Shown here: piece by piece, positions 1 through 7,816 of the stretch
Position numbering within the stretch: position 1 is the first letter of the stretch
Layout of the letters: each line of letters opens with the position of its first letter
DNA from: a virus
Direction: 5' to 3' (one strand)
Virus record (IMG/VR): IMGVR_UViG_3300033388_003146
Coordinates: 1-44,924 of that record
Length of the DNA: 44,924 bases
Made by a program: the position numbers and the translations under genes
Notes under the pieces: generated by a model
What the model was told of the DNA's origin: nothing
Database searches by the model: none
Seen by the model: the letters and a program-made list of their open reading frames with translations, nothing else

Positions 1-114
1 AGCGATTTTGCTTCGCAAGACGAAGAGCTTGGGTCTGTATATGCAACAGGTAGGCCGAGTGCTACGTCCTCATCCTTCAAAAGAGAAGGCAATTATTATC
101 GACCATGTACGCAA
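1..114. repeat. terminal repeat copy 1 (circular-map overlap)
   Basis: Bases 1-114 are identical to 44811-44924. The repeat lies inside the helicase gene, and joining the two copies restores one uninterrupted reading frame. It is therefore best read as the overlap left when a circular or circularly permuted genome was linearised by assembly. A physical terminal repeat cannot be excluded from sequence alone. Confidence 0.95.
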
Positions 115-493
115 TATTGAAACTCATGGATTGCCTGACGAAGACAGGGAATGGTCTCTGGAGGAAGGATATGTACAACATAGGGCTAAGGGGGCAGAGA
201 AAACCATCGCTACCAAGACTTGCCTTGAGTGTTACCGTATCCACAGGCCAGCCCCTAAGTGTCCGTTTTGTGGAACGATACATCCAATAGCAGACCGTAC
301 CCCTACACAGGAGGAAGGTGTTTTGGAGCAGATAACGGCAGAGAAGCTAAGGCTGCGTAGCGTACAGCGACGAGAGGAGTGGAAATGTAAGACGTATGAG
401 GATTTTCAGCGGTTGGAACGAGAACGTGGATTTAAGCCTGGGTGGGCTAGGATAAGATGGCAAATAAAGCAGAGGAAAAGGAGGATTAAATGA
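2..493 (+). CDS. SF2 DEAD/DEAH-type helicase, C-terminal part
   Basis: This is the 3' portion of the gene that begins at 43912. Read across the repeat, the two pieces form one frame of about 463 residues. This part holds helicase motif VI (QQVGRVLRPH, with the arginine-finger residues), followed by a zinc-ribbon-like CLEC...CPFC pair and a basic C-terminal tail. The layout (RecA-like domains, then a zinc-binding tail) is that of small phage SF2 helicases that unwind DNA in replication or recombination. The stop overlaps the next start in an ATGA junction, suggesting translational coupling. The substrate cannot be told from sequence. Confidence 0.93.
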   Translation, partial: AILLRKTKSLGLYMQQVGRVLRPHPSKEKAIIIDHVRNIETHGLPDEDREWSLEEGYVQHRAKGAEKTIATKTCLECYRIHRPAPKCPFCGTIHPIADRTPTQEEGVLEQITAEKLRLRSVQRREEWKCKTYEDFQRLERERGFKPGWARIRWQIKQRKRRIK

Positions 494-807
494 ACTACGC
501 ATTAGGTAAATGCTTTAGTTGTGGACGTAGTACGGGGCGTGAATCAATAAAATATTGTATTTTTCATGATGCTATGGATTTACAAGGACTATGGACTCAA
601 ACTCCTGCCGAATCACTGAAAGCTATAAAGCGAACGCATGACAGAATAGAACTACAAATACATCAAACAATGAGAGTACCGCAGGGACTTATGGGCAGTG
701 AGTCCACTAGGCAAACTTATCTTGAGCTTCAGATGCAACATAAGGCTAGATGGGCTAGACTAAAGCAAAAACTACAGGAAGGAAAATTGTTCTGGGATAC
801 TAAATGA
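490..807 (+). CDS. hypothetical protein with N-terminal Cys/His zinc site
   Basis: This 105-residue protein is not recognised. Near its N-terminus it has C8-x2-C11 and C23-x2-H26, a plausible single zinc-binding site. The rest is charged and probably helical. It starts in an ATGA overlap with the helicase stop and ends in an ATGA overlap with the VRR-NUC nuclease, so the three are probably co-translated. That context suggests a DNA-metabolism accessory role, which is inference only. Confidence 0.8.
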   Translation: MNYALGKCFSCGRSTGRESIKYCIFHDAMDLQGLWTQTPAESLKAIKRTHDRIELQIHQTMRVPQGLMGSESTRQTYLELQMQHKARWARLKQKLQEGKLFWDTK

Positions 808-1124
808 AATCCGAAGCCAACATAAAAGCCGAAATCCTGCTATGGCTATCCGAGCAGTCAAATATTATAGCTTGGAATAATCCTACGGGATTAGCCAAGT
901 CTATGGATGGTAAGTATCATATACGGTTCGGCTTAGTTGGTTCGCCAGACATACTCGGCGTTATCGGCCCGCCAGGGCGGTTTCTAGGGATAGAAACCAA
1001 AACCCTAAGGGGCAAACAACGTGAATCGCAAAAACGCTTCCAGAAGGCATTTGAGGCGCAAGGAGGGCTATATATGGTGGCTAGAAGTGTGGATGATGTG
1101 AGGGAGGGGTTAGATGAAGCGTAA
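804..1124 (+). CDS. VRR-NUC family nuclease
   Basis: This 106-residue protein has the signature of the VRR-NUC branch of the PD-(D/E)xK nucleases: an early glutamate (E10), GSPDI around D49, then GIETK with E64 and K66, followed by a glutamine-rich helix. Free-standing phage VRR-NUC proteins of this length are usual and are thought to be structure-specific DNA nucleases such as resolvases. It sits between a zinc protein and a small basic protein, just downstream of the helicase, fitting a recombination/replication cassette. All expected catalytic residues are visible. Confidence 0.9.
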   Translation: MKSEANIKAEILLWLSEQSNIIAWNNPTGLAKSMDGKYHIRFGLVGSPDILGVIGPPGRFLGIETKTLRGKQRESQKRFQKAFEAQGGLYMVARSVDDVREGLDEA

Positions 1125-1302
1125 CGGTAACGGTAAGGGTGGTAAGCGAGGCCATTGCGGTCATAATCGAGATTTAATTCAAACCGCCAGAGAATTAAAT
1201 AAACAAGCAGACGAAGACAAGGTAAAGAAAAAAGCCCAGAAGGGTAAGATGGTCGATAATATTAAGGAGTTGTGGTTATTAAAAAGCAACGACGAAAAAT
1301 AG
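1114..1302 (+). CDS. small basic hypothetical protein
   Basis: This 62-residue, lysine-rich protein starts within the last codons of the VRR-NUC gene and overlaps the start of the HNH gene. The first 18 residues are rich in G, N, K and R with a CGHN cluster. No family is recognised. The basic composition and the position between two nuclease genes make nucleic-acid binding plausible but unproven. The upstream GGGAGG at about 1103-1108 is a credible ribosome-binding site. Confidence 0.65.
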   Translation: MKRNGNGKGGKRGHCGHNRDLIQTARELNKQADEDKVKKKAQKGKMVDNIKELWLLKSNDEK

Positions 1303-1580
1303 TCTTCGAGCGTGATAACTGTAGGTGCCTAAAGTGCGGTACTGCTGATAGGCTGACTGTAGACCATATTGTGCCTAAGTACTTAGGTGGTGGCAATCAG
1401 TTAGTCAACCTGCAAACCCTATGTTTCGCTTGTAACGTGGAGAAGGGTGCTACTATTGCTTGCTATGCTGACCGTAGAAAAAGCAAGAGTTATGCTATAA
1501 AATTCAAAGATAGGCTATGGAAGAAGGAAAAAACAAATAAAAAACATGGAGAAAAACATGAACTACAAAACGACAGCTAA
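1272..1580 (+). CDS. HNH endonuclease
   Basis: This 102-residue HNH-family nuclease has zinc-ribbon cysteines C19/C22 and C51/C54, the DHI motif (D31-H32), an N46 in the middle loop and CxxCN at 51-55. It begins with GTG at 1272, the earliest start in frame because a stop lies just upstream. The AAGGAG at 1264-1269 is unusually close to this start. Phage HNH proteins nick or cut DNA and may be homing enzymes or packaging helpers. Here the gene lies at the end of the replication arm, far from the terminase. Confidence 0.88.
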   Translation: MVIKKQRRKIVFERDNCRCLKCGTADRLTVDHIVPKYLGGGNQLVNLQTLCFACNVEKGATIACYADRRKSKSYAIKFKDRLWKKEKTNKKHGEKHELQNDS

Positions 1581-1941
1581 ACATTTTGCGTTATTCCAGA
1601 AAGAATGTGAGAAGTGGATTGAATATTTTGGGTTGAAGGATTGGGATGTCGCTTACCATCACTATATTGGCGAAAATAACGATGACCCTGACAGTCTAGC
1701 TCGCGTTAATTTCACGACAGGAGCTAGGGCGGCAACCATATTTTTAATGAAAGGATGGGGTTGCAAGCCTACTAGCTTACTTGTAAGAAGGTATGCCTTC
1801 CATGAAGTTTGCGAATTAATGTTAGCCGATATTTACGTGTTTGCGAATAGTCGGTATGCCGAAGAGGGCAACCTAGATAGGATAATTCATACAATGGTAC
1901 GTAGACTGGAAAACACCGTATTTAGGGATGTGAAGCCTTGA
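1558..1941 (+). CDS. putative metallopeptidase-like protein (HExxE)
   Basis: This is a 127-residue protein from the ATG at 1558. That start is preferred because GGAG at 1548-1551 is well spaced from it; an in-frame ATG at 1546 is also possible. Residues 82-86 read HEVCE, in a helix followed by aspartate/alanine-rich residues, which resembles a zincin HExxH helix with the second His replaced by Glu. The exact family is not recognised. It is the last gene of the plus-strand arm and is followed at once by a strong terminator. Confidence 0.8.
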   Translation: MNYKTTAKHFALFQKECEKWIEYFGLKDWDVAYHHYIGENNDDPDSLARVNFTTGARAATIFLMKGWGCKPTSLLVRRYAFHEVCELMLADIYVFANSRYAEEGNLDRIIHTMVRRLENTVFRDVKP

Positions 1942-1952
1942 CAGCACTCCAG

Positions 1953-1984
1953 CCCCCAGATGCCCTAACGTCTGGGGGTTTTCT
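1953..1984 (+). terminator. rho-independent terminator, end of plus-strand arm
   Basis: CCCCCAGA at 1953-1960 pairs perfectly with TCTGGGGG at 1971-1978, with a 10-nt loop, followed by TTTTCT. It lies directly after the last plus-strand gene and before the convergent holin stop. No U-tract is seen on the minus-strand side, so it should act mainly on plus-strand transcripts. Confidence 0.9.
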
Positions 1985-2507
1985 ATATCTTATCCTTCAG
2001 TTTATCCAACACTCCTGCAAGCATATTGCTAGATACTGGCGGCACTTCACCTGCTTGCACTCTCTGCTTCTTGCCTCTGTGCCAAGCGGTAATACCGAGC
2101 ACAGCACCAGCTATAGAGAAGTAAGTCGCAAAAGCTCCTATAATCATAGGTAGCTGAGTAAATAGCTTATCAGGGTTAGACCATGCTAGTTTAATTATGG
2201 CAGCCGACAGAACCAATCCAACTACTCCGTACACAGTTCCAGAAATAAACCCCCAGTAAGGTCGCCAACCAGATACATACCACTTATCTGATTTAGCCTC
2301 TGCCTGCATAGTGGCGTTAACAGCTTGCACAATAGAAGCGTCTGCCTTAACCTCATCGGCAACAAACTGTTGCATCTTTAATTTTATGTCAGCTTTCTCG
2401 GCCTCACTCATTGACTTTGGAAGATACTTGTCTACCAAGCCTCCAACCACTCTATTAACCGTATTACCTACTGTACTATTTATGAGGTCGCCTAAAATCG
2501 GTGTCAT
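1983..2507 (-). CDS. holin, 3-TM holin-like family
   Basis: This 174-residue protein has an amphipathic, charged N-terminal half, then a WRPYWG motif and at least two clear hydrophobic segments at about residues 85-106 and 116-140, ending in a basic tail. The WY.SGWRPYWG junction before the membrane segments is typical of the holin family named for three TM segments and gene-transfer-agent release. It would form the inner-membrane lesion that releases the endolysin. It is the last gene of the late arm, directly downstream of the M15 endolysin. Confidence 0.88.
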   Translation of the reverse strand: MTPILGDLINSTVGNTVNRVVGGLVDKYLPKSMSEAEKADIKLKMQQFVADEVKADASIVQAVNATMQAEAKSDKWYVSGWRPYWGFISGTVYGVVGLVLSAAIIKLAWSNPDKLFTQLPMIIGAFATYFSIAGAVLGITAWHRGKKQRVQAGEVPPVSSNMLAGVLDKLKDKI

Positions 2508-2560
2508 CTCACTACCCCCCTAAACCTTTCTTTGTCACTATAAAATCTATCATTGGAAAC

Positions 2561-2995
2561 TTACACCCCATACGGCTTTCTGAGACCGTTAATAATTTCA
2601 AGTGCTTGCATATTTTTTTTCTGCCCCATACGAGGAAGGCTGATGTGTATCCATTCAGCAGACCCTTTCCGCTCTAAAATCGCTTGCCCGAATACTATCT
2701 TACTTTCGTTTACCAACCAATCGAACACCACGCCTAGGTCTGCGTCTATCATTTGTATGTCCGCAGCTTCGCCTCTAAGATGCTGTGAAGTACCCTTGCT
2801 TCCTACGTGCTGATTAAGCAGTAAATTACGATAGCCAGATGTAACCCTTATGCGTCCCCATTCGTTCCTAAGTGGCTGAAGGATAAATTGTGCAAGGTAA
2901 AATAGCTTTACAACCGCCTCGGATGTAGCATGATTATCTATACCTGTACTGGTGGCTGTAAGCTCTTCGATTGTAAAATTCTCTGACAGATTCAT
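2561..2995 (-). CDS. peptidase M15-type endolysin
   Basis: This 144-residue protein has the D-Ala-D-Ala carboxypeptidase/L,D-endopeptidase fold of family M15. The zinc ligands are visible: H72 in SQHLRGEAAD, D79 in the same motif, and H117 in EWIHIS. A SGYR motif (53-56) precedes them. The length is typical for phage M15 lysins. There is no signal peptide, so it needs the neighbouring holin to reach the peptidoglycan. The last gene (1983-2507) and the upstream membrane protein (3039-3350) complete the lysis region. Confidence 0.93.
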   Translation of the reverse strand: MNLSENFTIEELTATSTGIDNHATSEAVVKLFYLAQFILQPLRNEWGRIRVTSGYRNLLLNQHVGSKGTSQHLRGEAADIQMIDADLGVVFDWLVNESKIVFGQAILERKGSAEWIHISLPRMGQKKNMQALEIINGLRKPYGV

Positions 2996-3038
2996 TTATT
3001 ACTCCTTTTGGGATTCGCCGCCGTGTTCCTCTTGGGAC

Positions 3039-3350
3039 TCATTTCTCGCCCCGTTCCCATATAATTTTATCCATTTTTTCTTCAAGATGGTCTACTTTTT
3101 TCTCTACATTGGTTATGGATTTTTGAACAAAATTCAGCTCTATATCCATTGCTTTCATTAACACAAAGCTCGTAGCCGATGCTGTCACTATAGCTGTCAT
3201 TATGGCAATAATTCCAGCTTCCATAATTCGAGTTGTACGAATCTGCACCTTATCCTCTCCTCCGTTAACGCCTTTGACTACCATTAAAAACGGAAGCAAG
3301 GCTAACCAGTTCCAATTAGGGTCTTTCAGTAGTGCCACTAACGCCATCAT
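3039..3350 (-). CDS. membrane protein with C-terminal coiled coil (lysis region)
   Basis: This 103-residue protein has two hydrophobic stretches, about residues 14-28 and 43-66, followed by a heptad-like segment (VEKKVDHLEEKMDKI). It starts in an ATGA overlap with the stop of the 632-residue ejection-type protein upstream and precedes the endolysin. The TM-plus-coiled-coil layout at this place resembles second holins or inner spanin-like proteins, but no specific family is recognised. Confidence 0.8.
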   Translation of the reverse strand: MMALVALLKDPNWNWLALLPFLMVVKGVNGGEDKVQIRTTRIMEAGIIAIMTAIVTASATSFVLMKAMDIELNFVQKSITNVEKKVDHLEEKMDKIIWERGEK

Positions 3351-5245
3351 TGCTTTCTAGCTCCTGTATTACGAGGTGTGAAGCCCATTTCGTTTGGTGT
3401 GCGAGGGTTGCCATTACTTTCCAGATATTTATTTACCTCTTCTGATGAAGTCTGGAGATTATGCTTTATACCTTCCTTAGCCATTAACGCACTTAATCGT
3501 ATCATAAATTTAGTGCTCGCCCCTGCCGCCCTAGGTATTTTTGAACCTTTCAGCATAGCATTGACTATCCTTGGATTGGTCAATGCACGGGATAAAACTC
3601 CAGGCGCAAATAAAATCAATAACGAACCTCCACCAACCGCCTTACCAATACCCTCTTGCCCAAAAGCAACCAAGGGGACTGTACTGGCGAGACTAAGAAC
3701 TGCCCCTGTCTGTGCTATTTGCACACCTAAAGCACCTATTTTGGTGGGTTGTTTTTTTTGCAAGGTAGAGAGCACTCTTGCAGCTTTCCTGAACTCTCCA
3801 AGGTCTTTATTCCCTCTGAATAAAGCATGTAGGTTGCCACGTCCTTTATCAAAGTTCTTTAACTTAGTAAGAATCCTAGCTCCGCTAAGTTCTTTTGTAA
3901 CATCATCTGCCGAAGCTCTCATAACTTGTTCGAGAAATTCATGCTGAATCGCACTCTTGGCTTCTTTTGTTTTTACCAATTTCATTATTTTATTAATAGA
4001 TGATGGTGTTTTTTGACGTAGAAGAACATCCACCGCAGCATCGGGACTTTGCTTAATAACAGTCTTTAGCATTGCATCATTGAATCTACCTTTTCCTGCT
4101 TTATAAAAGCTATTCGCTCGCCTCCATGCCTTAAGTGCATCAGGGGCAAGCTCCTTGCTTGCTTCCTGCATAGCCCCGTCTAGTTCCCCCGATAGTTTCC
4201 TTGCTAAACCCGTAGCCTTCCCCGATACAAGGTCGGTAGTCTGCCTAGTTACCCCAAGTAAATCAGACCTGAGAATCTGAGCATCTTCCCAAGGAACACT
4301 ATTTGGTTTATCAATAATACTCTTCAACAAAGACCTACTTTTGCCTGACGGCAAACCCTTTTTGGTTTGCTTAAGCATAGCTCCTGCTAATATTTTCAGC
4401 CTGTTAATATTCACGCCGCCTGCTACCAATGCCTGCTTACCCGTTAAAGAGTCGAGCCTGAGAGTAGGTGCTGTAAGATTGTCAACCACTTTATATAAAC
4501 CTTTAGCAGCCATTCCAAATGATTCAGTCCCTTCTTCGATAGCATCTTGCATGATACTGCCTAATTGCGACCTACCTACCCCTGTATCGGTAGCAGCAAC
4601 GAAGTTCCTGATAACATTTTCAGCCGTACCTTCTGCGGTTTCCTTTAGTGCCGCCATCCTACCTACGCCAGTAAAAGATTCCTCGGCTACGTTCTCCAAA
4701 ATATCCAACGCCCTGCTTTTTGTGACTTTGGCTACAGGTGGCGTCGCTCCTCGCTTGGCAAGAAACTCTATGGCCTCCCTACCTTCAGGGGTAACAGCTT
4801 TAGATAATGCCCTGCCTTTTACGAATGGCTTTGCTATAGCGGCCAGTCCGAAAGTACCCACCTCGCCCAACATGCCTAGGCCAGTAGTAAGGGCGACCTC
4901 CTTTGCTGACTCCCATGTGGTAGGGGGCTTCTCTTGTAGCGTCCGCCTACCAATCTGCTCAATGGTTTCGCCGAGTCCAGCACCAAGCCCCGCCCCTATC
5001 GCCGTCCCTGCGGCTGCCCCGTAAGGCCCGAATCTTGCACCGACCCTGCCACCGACCTTCGCCCCTTTATATGCACCTACTAACTCAGGGGCTACGGCAG
5101 CAAGCTCTGGCAAAATAGCGCCAGTAGCACGCTCCCTTGGTTGAACCCCACCTGTAGGCTGGTCTGTGCGAGCTATATTAAATTCCTGCTCACGCAAGCG
5201 AAGTAGTTCAAGTTCTGTCCTTGTGCTTACAGCCATATCTGCCAT
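3347..5245 (-). CDS. putative internal virion / DNA ejection protein (632 aa)
   Basis: This large protein has a glycine/alanine-rich segment at about residues 50-95 with repeated GxxxG-like spacing, a form often seen in podovirus ejection proteins thought to insert in the host envelope. The remainder is alpha-helical and alanine/lysine-rich, with a second hydrophobic stretch near the C-terminus. It starts in a TAATG junction with the preceding structural gene and is the last of three consecutive large virion-type genes after the tailspike. No enzymatic motif such as a transglycosylase was found. Confidence 0.72.
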   Translation of the reverse strand: MADMAVSTRTELELLRLREQEFNIARTDQPTGGVQPRERATGAILPELAAVAPELVGAYKGAKVGGRVGARFGPYGAAAGTAIGAGLGAGLGETIEQIGRRTLQEKPPTTWESAKEVALTTGLGMLGEVGTFGLAAIAKPFVKGRALSKAVTPEGREAIEFLAKRGATPPVAKVTKSRALDILENVAEESFTGVGRMAALKETAEGTAENVIRNFVAATDTGVGRSQLGSIMQDAIEEGTESFGMAAKGLYKVVDNLTAPTLRLDSLTGKQALVAGGVNINRLKILAGAMLKQTKKGLPSGKSRSLLKSIIDKPNSVPWEDAQILRSDLLGVTRQTTDLVSGKATGLARKLSGELDGAMQEASKELAPDALKAWRRANSFYKAGKGRFNDAMLKTVIKQSPDAAVDVLLRQKTPSSINKIMKLVKTKEAKSAIQHEFLEQVMRASADDVTKELSGARILTKLKNFDKGRGNLHALFRGNKDLGEFRKAARVLSTLQKKQPTKIGALGVQIAQTGAVLSLASTVPLVAFGQEGIGKAVGGGSLLILFAPGVLSRALTNPRIVNAMLKGSKIPRAAGASTKFMIRLSALMAKEGIKHNLQTSSEEVNKYLESNGNPRTPNEMGFTPRNTGARKQ

Positions 5246-6534
5246 TATTGCCCCCTAGCTTCCAGACGAGCTTTGATTTCTGAGATTTCAGACCGTGCTT
5301 CTTCTTCCGTCATCTCGCTTGTATCTCTTACGGGTGCGACAGCTTGCTGTTCACCCCTTTCTGCCAATGGGTCTCTTAAGTTAATAGCAACATTCGCAGG
5401 ATTAAATCCACGATTCTCAGCAAGTGTACGGAAAGTATCTTCCCTTTGAGTATGCTGTGCATCTTGACGTTTAAACAATCTATCTGACCTATCGGCAAAA
5501 TCTTCTCTTGTATTAGGTGCAAGTCTCTCACCTTCTAATAGGCGATTATATGTTTTTCTTATCCTGTCGGGAACACCCGCTGAATTAGCTGCTGTAGCAA
5601 ATTCGCTTTCTCTTACAACTGAGCCAGGGTCAAGCATTTTCATGTAATTGAAGATAAGTGACAGGTCGCCAGCTGCCGATGGGTCTTGGACTGAAGCCTG
5701 TATACGTGCGTAAGAATCTCTAACCTTGCGGTAATCTTTAGATAACGCAGTAAATTCTTTACGCATATTTGCTTCATCGGTATATTTAGCCCCTGTACCT
5801 TTTTTTGCAATTAAATCTCCCTGCGAACCTGTTTGCTCAAACTTCCTAACAGATTCAGGCGTATATTTAGAGGGGTCTACCTTTGCAAACGCACCCGCCT
5901 TCTCTGGCTTCGCTCCCTCCTTCAGCAACGCCGCACCTGTCGCACCGCCCCTGAGGAGCAATCCTCTCTCAGCACTAGGTGCACCAACGGCTTGCTGCTG
6001 CTCAGCAGTCAATCCTTCGGTAAAACGTGGGTCTTCCTGTAGGGCACGGATGTCGAGAGCTTGTGTGACTCGCCCTGCTTCTGCTTCTTTTTCCAAAGGT
6101 TCAATAACGCCCTTTAAATCTATCTTATCGCCTAATGCAGTAGCTTCAAGGTGAAGCTCTCGCAAAGCAAGCAATTTATCATCTTGACTATAATTAGGAT
6201 TTTGCTGTATTTTCAAAGCTCTCTGAGCAAATTTACTGCCCTCTTCTGGCCATTCAGTTAACTCACCCATCTCTGAACCAGGATTAAATTGATTCCACGA
6301 AGGAGCAAAAGCGTTATACGCTTTTAATCTTATAGCCGAAGGCATATCTTTATCAGCCATGATAGTCATATTATTTTCCATCTGCTTGATGGACATTTTC
6401 TGCTTCTCAGATTCTATCTCTGCAAGACGAGCATCCTGCTTTTCTTTCCGCTCACGCAACATCAGCCCCATAGTCGTGCCGCCCGTGAAGCCCTGTGTGA
6501 ATCCCTTTATCGGGTCTGGATATGCTTGTGCCAT
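5245..6534 (-). CDS. putative DNA ejection / internal virion protein (429 aa)
   Basis: The N-terminal 30 residues are glycine/threonine-rich (GFTQGFTGGTT), followed by a long charged helical region. Residues of about 290-370 carry a segment of the form MLDPGSVVRESEF..A, known from many phage structural/ejection proteins. It lies between the 288-residue protein and the 632-residue ejection candidate and is coupled to the latter (TAATG). The role in the ejectosome is inferred from context and this segment; no catalytic motif is seen. Confidence 0.72.
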   Translation of the reverse strand: MAQAYPDPIKGFTQGFTGGTTMGLMLRERKEKQDARLAEIESEKQKMSIKQMENNMTIMADKDMPSAIRLKAYNAFAPSWNQFNPGSEMGELTEWPEEGSKFAQRALKIQQNPNYSQDDKLLALRELHLEATALGDKIDLKGVIEPLEKEAEAGRVTQALDIRALQEDPRFTEGLTAEQQQAVGAPSAERGLLLRGGATGAALLKEGAKPEKAGAFAKVDPSKYTPESVRKFEQTGSQGDLIAKKGTGAKYTDEANMRKEFTALSKDYRKVRDSYARIQASVQDPSAAGDLSLIFNYMKMLDPGSVVRESEFATAANSAGVPDRIRKTYNRLLEGERLAPNTREDFADRSDRLFKRQDAQHTQREDTFRTLAENRGFNPANVAINLRDPLAERGEQQAVAPVRDTSEMTEEEARSEISEIKARLEARGQ

Positions 6535-6553
6535 AATTATTCTCCTTTAATAT

Positions 6554-7420
6554 TTATCGTAACCCATACCCGCCCCAAGGGGTTAGGTCTCTACCTACGC
6601 CCCCTCCAGCAGCTCCCGCACCTTTAAGACCACTCAAGCCGCCAGTTAAGCCCATGCCTGCGACTGTCCCTGCCGCACCAAATGCATTACTAATAAGTCC
6701 GGCCTTATTAGCGGCACTCTGCTGTGCAGCCTGATTAGCCATCTGCCAACCCATCATGCGCTCACTTTGGTATGGAGCTAATACACCGCCTTGCGCTCCC
6801 AAAAGCTGAAAAGCTGACTGACCAGCCCCTTGCAGGTTAGCCATGCGTCTCTGCTCAATATCGGATATCTGCCCCATACGTGAAGCCATTAAGCCTTCGC
6901 CTGTAGTGAGCTGCCCTCTGCGAGCCTCCTCACGAAGTAGTCCCGCACGTTTCTGAAACTCACCCATTGACTGCTGTCCTGCCGTTGTCCTCTGCCATTC
7001 AGGGCCAAGTCTACGGGCGAGGTCTTCCTGTACTTGCTTTTCCTGCGTGCCTAATTCAGACTCCAATGCAGGGCTGACAGGCAACTCGCCCTTAAGTGCT
7101 GCGAGCTGACGCTCCTCATATAGCCTCTCTATCTCCGTCTGTTCCGTAGGCGATTCTACCAACTCGCCCGTCTGTGGGTCACGAGTAAGACCCATAGATT
7201 TATATAAAAATGGCTGGAACTCTGACTGTTGCTGCCTCTGCTCTCGCAGGATTTCAAGTTGCTCTTGCTCTATCTCTTGCTGAGCTGGCGACTTGGCTGG
7301 AGCTTTCGGTGCAGACACATTAGTGTCGCACATAGCCACATCACCATCGTAAGTATAACTATCTTCCTCGATAACTTCATTGGTAGTCATATCTATTACT
7401 ATCTTGTTATATATCTTCAT
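6554..7420 (-). CDS. virion-associated protein, ejection cluster (288 aa)
   Basis: The N-terminus (MKIYNKIVIDMTTNEVIEED, then a YDG) matches a short beta-rich start seen in many podovirus internal proteins. It is followed by a Pro/Ala linker, a glutamine/glutamate-rich coiled region, and a glycine/alanine-rich C-terminus (residues about 235-288) that could associate with membrane. It lies directly downstream of the GNAT-like gene and upstream of the two larger ejection candidates. The assignment to the ejection complex is by composition and gene order. Confidence 0.72.
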   Translation of the reverse strand: MKIYNKIVIDMTTNEVIEEDSYTYDGDVAMCDTNVSAPKAPAKSPAQQEIEQEQLEILREQRQQQSEFQPFLYKSMGLTRDPQTGELVESPTEQTEIERLYEERQLAALKGELPVSPALESELGTQEKQVQEDLARRLGPEWQRTTAGQQSMGEFQKRAGLLREEARRGQLTTGEGLMASRMGQISDIEQRRMANLQGAGQSAFQLLGAQGGVLAPYQSERMMGWQMANQAAQQSAANKAGLISNAFGAAGTVAGMGLTGGLSGLKGAGAAGGGVGRDLTPWGGYGLR

Positions 7421-7423
7421 ATA

Positions 7424-7816
7424 CTATACCTCCATTATGTAATACTTATAATCGTTGTCTATCGCATAAGGTTCTTGCTTTGTGTAATATTTAACAATTT
7501 TATCTAAATAACCTTTTTTATTTTTACATACATGAATTATAGCTCTTGTATAGCCCTCACCCCTTATTACACCTTTCAGATACTTAGCTAATAATCGAGC
7601 TGTGGATGGCGACCGATACTTCTTATCAACACAGAAATGACTTATGTGTGGCTCTTTATTGTGCATATAATACGAGAACATTCCGATAATACCATAATCG
7701 CATAGCACATAGGTTTGTCCCTCAGGGAAAAACATCTTTTCATGGCTAATGCCTTCGGCTTGGAGAATCCTATAAACATTCTCGCTATCGCATGGCTTAT
7801 ATTTTCGCAGCATCAT
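7424..7816 (-). CDS. GNAT-like acetyltransferase fold protein in virion cluster
   Basis: This 130-residue protein has a GNAT-like pattern: a beta strand carrying HFCVDKKYRS at about residues 59-68, then a helix at the position of the acetyl-CoA pyrophosphate loop (STARLLAKYLKG) and IIHVCKNKK. The canonical QxxGxG/A loop is degenerate. T7-like phages carry a comparable small protein beside their internal virion proteins. The gene starts immediately after the tailspike stop (TAG-ATG-ATG). Catalytic activity is uncertain; it may have a structural or assembly role. Confidence 0.7.
   Translation of the reverse strand: MMLRKYKPCDSENVYRILQAEGISHEKMFFPEGQTYVLCDYGIIGMFSYYMHNKEPHISHFCVDKKYRSPSTARLLAKYLKGVIRGEGYTRAIIHVCKNKKGYLDKIVKYYTKQEPYAIDNDYKYYIMEV

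Noticed and set aside
2508-2560. Promoter before the holin gene (TATAGT on the minus strand)
   Set aside because: The -10 matches, but no acceptable -35 lies 16-18 bases upstream.
4341-5024. 227-codon plus-strand open frame inside the ejection-type gene
   Set aside because: It is a shadow of the minus-strand 632-residue gene, with no ribosome-binding site and biased Ser/Pro/Ala composition.
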